From NCBI GenBank assembly GCA_017545525.1, contig JAFWMT010000007.1, positions 111,846 to 175,845 on the forward strand: a stretch of 64,000 nt of DNA, read 5' to 3'. Source of the stretch: Candidatus Saccharimonadota bacterium. GTDB lineage: Bacteria > Patescibacteriota > Saccharimonadia > Saccharimonadales > Saccharimonadaceae. The translations under genes were made by a program, and so were the position numbers. The notes beneath the pieces are model-generated. The model saw only the letters and a list, made by a program, of their open reading frames with translations, did not search any database and was not told the origin of the DNA. Positions 29,369 through 38,603 of the stretch are shown in pieces (the first letter of the stretch is position 1; the number at the start of each line of letters is the position of its first letter).

Positions 29369-29865
29369 TCCTCCACCTCACTTATTTTTATTTTTAATCC
29401 GTCAGTTCCCTCACAATTTTCCGAAGCATCCATTACTACATTTAACAAAACTTCGTCTACATTTAATACCGCATCTAAATTATATTTACATGTTCCTTCT
29501 ATATATAAACTATCTTTTACATAACTTACTCTCGTTAAATATATCCCTGCATTTTTTGCGTATTCTTCCATCGTATTTTGAAAATTCACATACTGCTCCG
29601 GCGTCACATTGTTTTTTCTAAACAAATCGAAAAATCCTACATATCTTACAATATCTTCACTTTCCGCTCCATTCGTCGCCGGCGCAAAATAAACTTCTTC
29701 TTCTGAGGCCGGATCATATTCTGCTCTTATTTCATTTGAACCCGTACCAACTTGTACAATCGAAAAAATAATCAAAACCAATAATACAATACTCGCAATA
29801 ATTGCCGTGCCCATTCCTAAAGGCGTTCGCAAAAACTCTTTTAGTTTCTCATTTCGATATGGCAT
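29365..29865 (-). CDS. Bitopic partner protein of hydrolase 2, 166 aa
   Basis: One membrane helix (about 18-38) is followed by an extracytoplasmic domain of about 120 residues. It is clearly paralogous to the product of 32453-33031: both contain EYAK..GI, RVSY.KDS, LN.D and GVVMD/NVVMD blocks in the same order. The ATG has GGAGG five bases upstream, inside the end of hydrolase 2, which it overlaps by 17 bases. The pairing of each copy with a hydrolase suggests it tethers or positions the enzyme, or is a VirB8-like channel component. Confidence 0.68.
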   Translation of the reverse strand: MPYRNEKLKEFLRTPLGMGTAIIASIVLLVLIIFSIVQVGTGSNEIRAEYDPASEEEVYFAPATNGAESEDIVRYVGFFDLFRKNNVTPEQYVNFQNTMEEYAKNAGIYLTRVSYVKDSLYIEGTCKYNLDAVLNVDEVLLNVVMDASENCEGTDGLKIKISEVEE

Positions 29866-32416
29866 AGCTTCCTCCCGAATGTACGCTCATATCATATACT
29901 AACGGTGCTGGCTCGAATTCCATATCATTTATGTTGCTATATACATTACCATTATAATATGATGAGCTATCGAACAATTTCCATTTGCCAGAACTCGTCA
30001 CAGCTCTAATCGCAATAAAATGTCCGCCCGTTGTTAAGCCCGAACCAGGCCCAACTGAAGTTACTATCATCTTTCCAGACTTTAATGCTTTGTTTATTTC
30101 TTCAACTGAATCTGCAATCGGCTCTACTTTCAAACCATAATCCTTCACAATATTTACTACAGCATCAGTTGAACCAGCTGCAGCATAATATCCTCGTTCG
30201 TTTGCTATTTTCGCTGTCTCAAGTGGAGTTACAAATTTTTGCGCCAATGCCGTCACTACCATTGCTACTGCTGAAGGCCCACATGCCCAACCACCAATCG
30301 TTCCATACGCATACGGCACCTTTGCCCATGAAGCGTTTCCGCCCTGCCAATAATATGTATAGCCATCTTCCGTGCAACCACCATCCGCTTCTGAAGATAG
30401 CTGGTTGGCGAAACAAGTTCCAGTTACTCCGCCCGTATCACACACATTTTTTCCTTCATCATGATAACCAGTAAATTTTTCTACAATCGCCTTGCCCTCA
30501 TTAGTCTTAACGAAATCCCCTAAAACGTCAACAGATTTTTTCATACCTTCTATACTGCCATATCCCGCTCCGTGAATATTCCCTTGCACCCAAGTCGGGC
30601 CTAATTTTACCAAAAACTCTTTCGGGTCAGAAATTCCCAAAGCCTGGTCATGATAGCCATTTGTTAAAGCCTTCGCATACTCTAAAAACCCGTCACCCAA
30701 ATTATCACCCCAAATGCTCGCTCCCCCCGGACCAGTTCCAGGCGGACAACCTGCCCCCCAAAAATTATTTTTCCCACACACGCTATTCGGATCCTCATAA
30801 CGCATTTGTACTAAAACCGCAATCCACGGCACACCAATCGCTCTTTGAACTTGATATGCCAAATCGCCATAAGTTTCCAGCAGCATCTTCAACATCTCCG
30901 GAGAATCGTAATCATCCCAATATGCTACATTCTTGCCCGCATTAATCGCACCATTTGGTCTAATAAAATCGCTATATTGTTTGTCTGCGTTTTTCGCTCT
31001 TAAAATATTATTCGTGTCTCCATTCGTAATTTCGGTCGTATTAATCGCCGTAATCGTATTAGAAACTTTTCCTCCGCCCGAATTCTTCAATCGAAAAGCA
31101 ATCCACCCATTGTAAAAATCCGACCAATCATGTTGATAAGCCCCAAAATCTTCGTGCGATGCATCTGCCACTTTTCCATCTCCCAAATAAATAAATACGT
31201 GGTCATTCGCTTTTCCAATATTACGATATTCATTATCACTAAGCAAAATGTCACCCGGTTCTAACCCTTCATACCCATTCCCCTTATATTCCGTCACTTC
31301 TCGCCACTTTGGTGAATTCGTCAGATAATATGTCAAACCTTCAGGATTTGAGCTCATCGACAATAAATGCGGCCTATAGTTACCATTGCTCAATTTACTT
31401 TTTTCAACAAAATCTGGGTCCACCCCACTTTCCAACAACACCAGCGATGCGAATCTTGCACAAGAATAACAAATTCCTGCCGAACCCAACCTCGTACAGC
31501 TTCCAGGCGCATAAACAAATCCATCTCCACGCGCCAACGCCGCCTTATTATAATCATCCGTCGCAGTATAAATATCCGCTGGTCTCGCCCCTTCCGCCCA
31601 GGCTAATCTTTTCGCCGTCTCTACAATTGCCTGGCTACCCTTGCAGGTTACCGCCGATGCGTATTCTTTGGAAATTGCCTCCGCATTATTTCGCCGCACT
31701 TCCGCTTCCTGATAATACGAATAATCTCCAGTTATTTCCCGTCCAACCTCACGCGCATGTTTATCCAAAATCGCATTACTCCCTCCCATATTTGGGCTTT
31801 CCGCCTCACTCGTCGTTGCATCCTCATAGCTTACTAAAAATAAATCTGAATAAGCTTCTGGTGTATCATTCGTTTTATCTATATTACATAAAAACCCTGT
31901 CTTTTCCCATGTCGGATCTCCTGCGCAAATAAACCTATTCGCTTTTTTCGTTAACCAATCCAATTCAATCCTAATCGCTTTCTCTATCGCATCTTTAGGT
32001 GCCGCATTATCTCCCCAATATTTATCTAGCCCAGCTTCTTTAATTTCATTCAACATTTCTTCATTGTTCGTCTGAAAAAGTCCATAATAATTCCCTGCTG
32101 AAAACGGGTTAAAGTTCGATTCTTGTTTTAAATTTCCCATAATTCCAGAAATCACATTTGCATTGTCCGATACGCCAGAAATTCCCGCTTCAACAAAATA
32201 GTTCCAAACTCTTTCTGCGTTATTATCTCCGGGTAAAAGTCCTACACATGACCCACCCCCACTATCATCCGCACACGACGGATTATAAAAAAGAATATCG
32301 TTCTGAGCAAAATCTTGTAATTCACTTTGAGATAAAGCCTGCGCTACCTTCTGCGTTGTTACAAAAATTCCTCCCACCACAAAAACCATCAAAAGCCAAA
32401 CTAAAAGCTTTTTCAT
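29849..32416 (-). CDS. Multidomain secreted cell-wall hydrolase 2, 855 aa
   Basis: A signal peptide (about 1-28) and the shared QNDILFYNP block lead into four catalytic-type modules. First is a phage tail-lysozyme-like domain (about 64-205). Second is a CHAP/NlpC-like cysteine peptidase (about 262-445; Cys319 in CYSCARF, His406). Third is a glucosaminidase-like domain (about 508-650; Glu541 candidate). Fourth is a C39-like peptidase (about 665-855; Cys712 in CGPS, His799, Asp816). Such enzymes open peptidoglycan and correspond to VirB1-like proteins in conjugation systems. It is paralogous to the 33015-36425 product. A TATAAT lies seven bases before the ATG, so it also has its own promoter inside the operon. 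Confidence 0.78.
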   Translation of the reverse strand: MKKLLVWLLMVFVVGGIFVTTQKVAQALSQSELQDFAQNDILFYNPSCADDSGGGSCVGLLPGDNNAERVWNYFVEAGISGVSDNANVISGIMGNLKQESNFNPFSAGNYYGLFQTNNEEMLNEIKEAGLDKYWGDNAAPKDAIEKAIRIELDWLTKKANRFICAGDPTWEKTGFLCNIDKTNDTPEAYSDLFLVSYEDATTSEAESPNMGGSNAILDKHAREVGREITGDYSYYQEAEVRRNNAEAISKEYASAVTCKGSQAIVETAKRLAWAEGARPADIYTATDDYNKAALARGDGFVYAPGSCTRLGSAGICYSCARFASLVLLESGVDPDFVEKSKLSNGNYRPHLLSMSSNPEGLTYYLTNSPKWREVTEYKGNGYEGLEPGDILLSDNEYRNIGKANDHVFIYLGDGKVADASHEDFGAYQHDWSDFYNGWIAFRLKNSGGGKVSNTITAINTTEITNGDTNNILRAKNADKQYSDFIRPNGAINAGKNVAYWDDYDSPEMLKMLLETYGDLAYQVQRAIGVPWIAVLVQMRYEDPNSVCGKNNFWGAGCPPGTGPGGASIWGDNLGDGFLEYAKALTNGYHDQALGISDPKEFLVKLGPTWVQGNIHGAGYGSIEGMKKSVDVLGDFVKTNEGKAIVEKFTGYHDEGKNVCDTGGVTGTCFANQLSSEADGGCTEDGYTYYWQGGNASWAKVPYAYGTIGGWACGPSAVAMVVTALAQKFVTPLETAKIANERGYYAAAGSTDAVVNIVKDYGLKVEPIADSVEEINKALKSGKMIVTSVGPGSGLTTGGHFIAIRAVTSSGKWKLFDSSSYYNGNVYSNINDMEFEPAPLVYDMSVHSGGSYAISK

Positions 32417-32423
32417 ACTTATT

Positions 32424-32429
32424 ATTATA
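32424..32429 (-). promoter_or_regulatory. Internal -10 box before hydrolase 2
   Basis: The minus strand reads TATAAT seven bases before the ATG of the 855-residue hydrolase, in the 36-base gap after the first cassette. This suggests the second cassette can be transcribed on its own. Confidence 0.5.
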
Positions 32430-32452
32430 CGTTAATTCTCAACTTTTAACAA

Positions 32453-33031
32453 CTAATCACTATCGTTTTTCTTGTTTTTGCATGGATATTTATAATCGCA
32501 TACGTTATTTTCGTCAACCTTAAATGTATAAATTTCATTCCCTTCTTCATCATAAAGCTTCACTGTCATCCCCAGAACATTTCTCTGTCCCGCCGATGAG
32601 TCCATCACTACTCCAAGCGTAATTTGATCTATATTTAAAACGACTTTAAAATTAAACACAAAAGAAGTTTCTAATTTATAACTATCCTTAAGATAACTCA
32701 CTCTAAATAAATCTATCCCATTTTCCTTCGCATATTTTTCTATTGCATCCTGAAAAACGCGAAGATGAGTATTAGGAGCATTTACATTTTCCATTGCCAC
32801 AAAGAGTGCCTCCTCACTATGTCCATTTGTTTCAGGCAAAAACGTAATCGTCGTGTCCGAAGCTGAATCATACTCATATTGTATTTGGCTTTCATAATCA
32901 TATGAATCCTCAAATGAAGAAGAAATCGAAATAATAACTAAAATTATTAGAACAATCAAAATCAAAAAAATCCCAATACCAAAAGGAGATTTAAAAAACT
33001 CAACTATTTTTTTTTCATTTATAGATTGCAA
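32453..33031 (-). CDS. Bitopic partner protein of hydrolase 1, 192 aa (TTG start)
   Basis: I place the start at the TTG 33029-33031, which has GGAGGAGG five bases upstream and lines up codon for codon with the ATG of its paralog at 29865. The in-frame ATG at 33046 lacks a ribosome-binding site. The protein has one membrane helix (about 16-38) and an extracytoplasmic domain sharing the RVSYLKDS and GVVMDSS blocks with the 166-residue paralog, plus a Lys/Asp-rich tail with two cysteines. With this start it overlaps hydrolase 1 by 17 bases, the same as in the second cassette. Confidence 0.68.
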   Translation of the reverse strand: MQSINEKKIVEFFKSPFGIGIFLILIVLIILVIISISSSFEDSYDYESQIQYEYDSASDTTITFLPETNGHSEEALFVAMENVNAPNTHLRVFQDAIEKYAKENGIDLFRVSYLKDSYKLETSFVFNFKVVLNIDQITLGVVMDSSAGQRNVLGMTVKLYDEEGNEIYTFKVDENNVCDYKYPCKNKKNDSD

Positions 33032-36000
33032 ATACACCTCCTCCATTATAAGCGCCCGCCATCGTACTCGGAATATACTTCCTCTCGTTATTTATACCAA
33101 AAACACCCGCACTATCCAAAGTCTGCCATTTTCCGTCGCTCGTTTTACCCCTTATAGCAATTACATGATTAGTACCAGCAATCGAACCACTCCCACCTTC
33201 CCAAGAAACCGGCGTAGAATTAAATGAAGTCCATATCATTTTTCCTTCTCCCAACAATCTGTCAATATCGCTAAAGCTCACCGTCTCATATTTTAAGCCA
33301 TATTCATTCACGAGCGATACAGCCGAACCAGTATCCGTTCCAACTCCAGTCATCGCCCCCATAGCTTCAATCTTGTCTGCTACTTCAATTGGAGTCACAA
33401 ATTTTCCGGTCAAATTTGTAATTATTGCAGCAAGCGATGTCGGACCACACCCACAATAATCTATATTTTCCCCACACGAAGGTAGGGGATGGCTACCCCA
33501 AGTTTTTCCAAACTGATAATACCAAGTGTATCCATCCGACGTACAATCTCCGTCATTATCCCCAGGCATTTGATTCTTGTAACATGTCCCTCTAACTCCA
33601 GTACCTTTATCATCGCTGCTTTCTCCACACGAAGAATTATCATCTCCACCACCACCCTGATAAACATATCCCAACCTTTCTAATGCTGGTTTTATATATT
33701 CCCACATTTTGCCAGGATCCCATTTTCCGTTTTGACCCTGTAAGTGTTCATGTCCAAGCACACCTATATATTTTTTTATTTCTTCGGTAGACAAAGCCTG
33801 ATTAATCTGACTACTTTCTATCCAAGTTAAACTAGAGGTTAATGGAATACCAGTTTCATTGCTTATTTCAATTAATAATTTAGCAAGATAGTCATATTCA
33901 TCATCAGTAAAATTATTATAATCCCACGCCGCACCAACCTCACTTTCTGGACCTCCTATAACCTCAATTTGCACGCCATATAAATCCCATATTTCATCCC
34001 CCGCCATCACCGCTGCTGATGGATTTGAGAGTGGAAAATGTTGCCATATTTTCCTATTCTTCACATCAATTGTAAAATGCGGCGGAAAAACCGATTGCTT
34101 TCCATTAGACTCTCTCTCTTCGCCACAATAACCATCCCAACCAGGATAACCTGTCCCCGCCGTCCAATGCAATACTATAAATCCTGGTAATCCTGCCCCG
34201 TCACCAGCTTTTGATGCGTAAGATTTATAATTATCTGTCCCGGGCTCCATTACATAATCATCCACTTGCTTTCCCGCAGGAGCCCTAGAATTTAGTGCCT
34301 CATCTCTTTGAAATCCATCTAGCCCTGCATTATCTAACCACGCATTATCCGGCTTATGCAACTCAACTTTATTTGATTTTTTTCCATCGCCAATATAACG
34401 AAATGCTACATACCCATCATTAGGCCCACCCACACCATCATTCCAGCTATATTGAAACCCTCCCGCAAAGCTATTACTCGCTTCAGCCACTTTTCCATTC
34501 CCCAAATATATAAAAGTATGGTCACTATAAGGAGCGTTTCTAACAATATGGCTAGGACGATAACCAGAATCAGCGACCAACACATCTCCTGGTTCTAGTT
34601 TTTGATATCCAATCCCATCATAATCCTCAACTTCTATCCATTTCGGTGAATGAATCAAATAATATGTTAATCCGCCTGAATTATTGCCAATAAGATGCAC
34701 TTTTCCTCCACTACTTTGTTTTGTAAATTCAGAATCAATATTCGCTTCTAAAAATACCATTGAAACAAACCGTGCGCAAGACGGGCAAACTTCCAAACTG
34801 GGATAGTTAGCTCTCAACGATGCTAAGTTGCAATTACCGCCAGTAATAAATTGACCTCCTCGTGCTTTAGCGGCATTTGTATATGTATCATTGGAAAGCA
34901 AAATAGGATTCGGTCTTTTTCCTTCATCCCACGAAAGTTTTTTCGCCGTCTCCACAATTGCATTTGCCCCCCTTACTACTTCAGATGAACCTCCTTCTGT
35001 TTTCTTTTTTGTATTTCCTCCATTTTTTGCACGAAAAATCCGCCAAGTCTGACCATCATTATCTTCGTCATAAGCTTTATTTGCTAGGCGACCAGTAAAT
35101 TGAAGTAAAGAAGCCTCAGCCGTGTTAAACTCTCCACCCATATTCCCCAACCATATTTTTATATGTCCACTTCTAACCAAAATATCGCCAGGCTCCAAAT
35201 TATTATCATTTCCCTTATTTTCTACCTCTACCCAAAGATCAGAACTGGCCAAATGATTCATCATATTATCGGTTCCTTTTTCCAAGTCTCCCCTGCCAGA
35301 AATATCCTTATCTACTCCACTTTTTCTTACGACTACCGAAACAAAATGCCCACAATCTTCCGCTCCGCTTGATTTATCACTAGGACTTTTCCCATAACTC
35401 TCTAAACCTACCTCTTCTGCTGCCTTGGCGTACTCTGGCTTTATATCATGAGAATGATTTGCATCATGCCATGCTAAATCTATTGCTACTTGCGCGATTG
35501 TTTCTCCTCCATTTTCCGAACAATCTGGCAATCCAGTTGCACCATATTCATTCCAAATTTGTTCACGAATATCTCCCCACCCCCACTTTTGTACCGCTAT
35601 ACCACCTGGTTGTATATTCCAAGCCTTTGCCAGCTCCGCCGAAGTTTTCCAACCTTTCTCCTTCCTAACTTCACCGAGTGCCGACCACTCAGAACTAGTA
35701 CCATCTATAATAGGCATAATTTTGTCATCGTAACATGCACCTTCAGTTTCATCACAATAATGACTTTGCAATGCATCCACCGCTTCTGCCAAACGATAAT
35801 TATCAGGCGATAGCATGCTAAGTCCAGTATCATAAGAACTTAACGAGCTATTATCTGACCCTCTACAGTTATTATTTTTTACATGATAAATCGCATATCC
35901 TAACAACATATCTGAAATAGTCTTATATCCAGACCATGGATGCCCATTAGAATCATAAGTATAATTTTGTACACGATAATGATCTATAGTTCCACACGCT

Positions 36001-36425
36001 CCATGGTCTAAGCCCATCATATTAAAATACCCGTCTCTTTCAACTTGCCCAGATACAGAATTTTTGTTTGTCCCAACACCAGACTCGTTAACCATAATTG
36101 CGAATGGAAATTCCCATGGTATACCATAATACTTTTGTAATTGCATCGCAAATTCACCATAGTGTTCCACCACCAATCTTAACGTGTCGTTTTCTCCTAG
36201 CCCTTTCAAATCTTCCCAGGTCAATTCATCCAAATCATAGCAGCTATCACTATCAGCACTATCGTCATCGCTACCCCCCGTGCACGGGTCATAAAACAAA
36301 ATATCATTCTGCGAAAACTCTAACATCTGTGTCGCTGTCAACGCCATCACTACGCCTTGAGTCGAACAAAAAACTATCATTCCACTCATAAATACTGCCA
36401 ACCAAAGCAATACTGCCCGCTTCAT
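33015..36425 (-). CDS. Multidomain secreted cell-wall hydrolase 1, 1136 aa
   Basis: A signal peptide (about 1-28) and a QNDILFYDP block precede five catalytic-type modules. These are a glucosaminidase-like domain (about 80-225; Glu114), two CHAP/NlpC-like modules (about 308-465 with Cys358 and His421; about 485-680 with Cys550 and His636), an N-acetylmuramoyl-L-alanine amidase type 2 domain (about 745-915; VLHWTAG, LGHEH), and a C39-like peptidase (about 945-1136; Cys993, His1087, Asp1104). It should cut both glycan and peptide bonds of peptidoglycan outside the cell. It is the first gene of the cluster and is preceded by a TATAAT at 36430-36435. Confidence 0.8.
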   Translation of the reverse strand: MKRAVLLWLAVFMSGMIVFCSTQGVVMALTATQMLEFSQNDILFYDPCTGGSDDDSADSDSCYDLDELTWEDLKGLGENDTLRLVVEHYGEFAMQLQKYYGIPWEFPFAIMVNESGVGTNKNSVSGQVERDGYFNMMGLDHGACGTIDHYRVQNYTYDSNGHPWSGYKTISDMLLGYAIYHVKNNNCRGSDNSSLSSYDTGLSMLSPDNYRLAEAVDALQSHYCDETEGACYDDKIMPIIDGTSSEWSALGEVRKEKGWKTSAELAKAWNIQPGGIAVQKWGWGDIREQIWNEYGATGLPDCSENGGETIAQVAIDLAWHDANHSHDIKPEYAKAAEEVGLESYGKSPSDKSSGAEDCGHFVSVVVRKSGVDKDISGRGDLEKGTDNMMNHLASSDLWVEVENKGNDNNLEPGDILVRSGHIKIWLGNMGGEFNTAEASLLQFTGRLANKAYDEDNDGQTWRIFRAKNGGNTKKKTEGGSSEVVRGANAIVETAKKLSWDEGKRPNPILLSNDTYTNAAKARGGQFITGGNCNLASLRANYPSLEVCPSCARFVSMVFLEANIDSEFTKQSSGGKVHLIGNNSGGLTYYLIHSPKWIEVEDYDGIGYQKLEPGDVLVADSGYRPSHIVRNAPYSDHTFIYLGNGKVAEASNSFAGGFQYSWNDGVGGPNDGYVAFRYIGDGKKSNKVELHKPDNAWLDNAGLDGFQRDEALNSRAPAGKQVDDYVMEPGTDNYKSYASKAGDGAGLPGFIVLHWTAGTGYPGWDGYCGEERESNGKQSVFPPHFTIDVKNRKIWQHFPLSNPSAAVMAGDEIWDLYGVQIEVIGGPESEVGAAWDYNNFTDDEYDYLAKLLIEISNETGIPLTSSLTWIESSQINQALSTEEIKKYIGVLGHEHLQGQNGKWDPGKMWEYIKPALERLGYVYQGGGGDDNSSCGESSDDKGTGVRGTCYKNQMPGDNDGDCTSDGYTWYYQFGKTWGSHPLPSCGENIDYCGCGPTSLAAIITNLTGKFVTPIEVADKIEAMGAMTGVGTDTGSAVSLVNEYGLKYETVSFSDIDRLLGEGKMIWTSFNSTPVSWEGGSGSIAGTNHVIAIRGKTSDGKWQTLDSAGVFGINNERKYIPSTMAGAYNGGGVFAIYK

Positions 36426-36482
36426 ATAAATTATATTACACTAACGCTTACTTTTTTTCAAGCCAACCATTTATGTCCAAAA

Positions 36483-38531
36483 CTAATATTCAAACACCGG
36501 TCCATCGCTCGGAAATGGGTCAAAATCACTTTCGCCAAAATCATCAAAATTATTATCAAAATCCACTACTCCATCTCCATCTTCATCACGATACGAAGAG
36601 CCCCCATATAAAGACGATCCGTACGGGTTGTAACCTAATTCCATCAAAAACCGCGATGGCATATTATAATCTCTTCTCCCGTACGAATACCGCGAATTCG
36701 CATACGTCAAAAACAGTTTCCGCATCGCTCGCGTCATCCCAACGTACGCCAACCTTCTCTCTTCTTCTAATTCATCTTCATTTTCACATGCTCTCCCCAT
36801 CGGAAATAATCCTTCTTCCATCCCTACAATAAATACTACTGGAAACTCCAGCCCCTTCGCCGCATGTAATGTCATCAAAGTAACCGCATCCTTTGCGCCC
36901 GCCTCATCCGCCGACGACATTAACGTCGCATCCGCCAAAAAATCATCCAAACTATCGTACTCCGAAGCATTTTTCATCAAAACTTCGAGATTTTTCATCC
37001 TCTCTTCCGCCATATCCGTCCCATCATCCGTCAAACCTCTAAAATCAAAATACTCAATTATTCTTTTCACCGTCTCTCCAGGATTTTCCCCCTCCGACGT
37101 CTTCTTGATAAATTCAATTAGTTTCAAAAAACTCGCCTTCGCTTTTGATGCTTTTAAAACTCCTATTAAATCTTCGTTTTTAAGTGGATTTTCATCAGAT
37201 TTTTCACTAATTTTTTCCGAAATTAAGTCTATCCCCATCAAAATTTTATTTAGCGAAACTTCGCCAATTCCCGCTAAAACATTTCGGCATACTCTCCCCA
37301 AACTTACTTTGTCTTTCCCATTTATAATTAATCGTAAAATCGCTAAAACGTCTTTTACTTCCTTCCGATCATAAAATCTCACCCCACCCACAATTTTGTA
37401 CGGAATTTGCATGTTCATAAACGCTTTCTCAAAACTATACGACTGAGCATTCGTCCGATATAAAACCGCAAAATTACTTAAATTCGGATATTCCTTTTGC
37501 ATATTCAAAATTTTTAACGCCACAAAATTCGCTTCTTCCTCTTCATTCCTCAAAGACTCAATATCCACTGGCTCGCCTTTCCCCGCTTCCGTAAATAAAG
37601 TTTTTTCTGTCCTCGTTTTATTCTCATTGATAATTTTTTGCGACGCCGTTAAAATATTCCCCGTCGAACGATAATTCTGCTCCAGTTTTATCACTTTCGC
37701 ACCAGGAAAATCCGCCTCAAAATGCAAAATATTCCGAAAATCCGCCCCTCGCCATGAATAAATCGACTGCCAATCATCCCCTACCACGCAAATATTTCGT
37801 TCCTCATTCACCAACAATTTCACTATACTATATTGCACTAAATTCGTATCCTGATATTCATCAATTAAAATATGTCGAAACTTTTCCTGCCACTTTTTTC
37901 TAATTTCCGGATGATTTCTAAATATTTCCAATTCTTTCAATAATAAATCATCAAAATCTAACGCTCCCGCTTTTTGTTTTTCTTCCTCATATTTATAAAA
38001 TATATTTGTAATTTTCTTCTGATTTGGATAAAGCGCCTTCGCTTCATACTCTTCTGGGCCATACCCTTGATTTTTCTCACTTGAAATCATCGCCTGAATC
38101 GATTTCGGTTTTAAATTCTTATCATCCGAAAACTTTAACTCCCTCATAATTCTTCGAATCAATGCTACCTGGTCATCTGTATCATAAATCACAAAATTTC
38201 TATCTAAATTAATCGCTGCCGCTTCCTGTCGCAAAATCTTCACCGCAATCCCATGAAACGTCCCCATATACGGCATAAAACTCCGCGACTCTCCCGACGT
38301 ACCATACAAAAGTTTCGCCAACCGTTCTCGCATTTCCTTCGCTGCTTTATTCGTGAATGTTACCGCAAGAATCCGACTCGGTTCGACCCCATGCTGGATT
38401 AAATTCGCAATTCGGTGCGTTAGAGTTTTCGTCTTCCCCGAACCTGCCCCCGCGAGAATCAATACTGGCCCCGAAAGCGTTTCTACCGCCTCTTTCTGTC
38501 TCTCATTTAAGCCATCTAAAATCGAATCCAT
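36483..38531 (-). CDS. UvrD/PcrA-type DNA helicase
   Basis: This 682-residue superfamily 1A helicase has the Q motif LNERQKEAV, Walker A AGAGSGKTKT (about 30-39), HILIDEYQDTN (motif II), VVGDDWQSIYSWRGA (motif III), LEQNYRSTGNI (motif IV) and VTLMTLHAAKGLEFPVVF (motif V). It unwinds DNA in repair and replication restart. The C-terminus is shorter than in PcrA and has an acidic, Tyr- and Ser-rich end. The ATG has a TATAAT exactly six bases upstream and no ribosome-binding site. It is divergent from murA. Confidence 0.93.
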   Translation of the reverse strand: MDSILDGLNERQKEAVETLSGPVLILAGAGSGKTKTLTHRIANLIQHGVEPSRILAVTFTNKAAKEMRERLAKLLYGTSGESRSFMPYMGTFHGIAVKILRQEAAAINLDRNFVIYDTDDQVALIRRIMRELKFSDDKNLKPKSIQAMISSEKNQGYGPEEYEAKALYPNQKKITNIFYKYEEEKQKAGALDFDDLLLKELEIFRNHPEIRKKWQEKFRHILIDEYQDTNLVQYSIVKLLVNEERNICVVGDDWQSIYSWRGADFRNILHFEADFPGAKVIKLEQNYRSTGNILTASQKIINENKTRTEKTLFTEAGKGEPVDIESLRNEEEEANFVALKILNMQKEYPNLSNFAVLYRTNAQSYSFEKAFMNMQIPYKIVGGVRFYDRKEVKDVLAILRLIINGKDKVSLGRVCRNVLAGIGEVSLNKILMGIDLISEKISEKSDENPLKNEDLIGVLKASKAKASFLKLIEFIKKTSEGENPGETVKRIIEYFDFRGLTDDGTDMAEERMKNLEVLMKNASEYDSLDDFLADATLMSSADEAGAKDAVTLMTLHAAKGLEFPVVFIVGMEEGLFPMGRACENEDELEEERRLAYVGMTRAMRKLFLTYANSRYSYGRRDYNMPSRFLMELGYNPYGSSLYGGSSYRDEDGDGVVDFDNNFDDFGESDFDPFPSDGPVFEY

Positions 38532-38537
38532 TATTAT

Positions 38538-38543
38538 ATTATA
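38538..38543 (-). promoter_or_regulatory. -10 box of the UvrD-type helicase, leaderless geometry
   Basis: The minus strand reads TATAAT, then six bases, then the ATG at 38531. Confidence 0.7.
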
Positions 38544-38591
38544 CCAAATTTAAACCCCCTGAATTCTACTTTACAAATATTCACGCCATGA

Positions 38592-38597
38592 TATAAT
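38592..38597 (+). promoter_or_regulatory. -10 box of murA, leaderless geometry
   Basis: TATAAT lies exactly six bases before the ATG at 38604, with no Shine-Dalgarno between. Confidence 0.7.
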
Positions 38598-38603
38598 GAC
38601 TTC

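Noticed and set aside
28458..36832. Many plus-strand open frames opposite the hydrolase cluster
   Set aside because: They are antisense shadows: low complexity (His, Pro, Ser rich), no ribosome-binding sites, and the minus-strand frames have clear domains.
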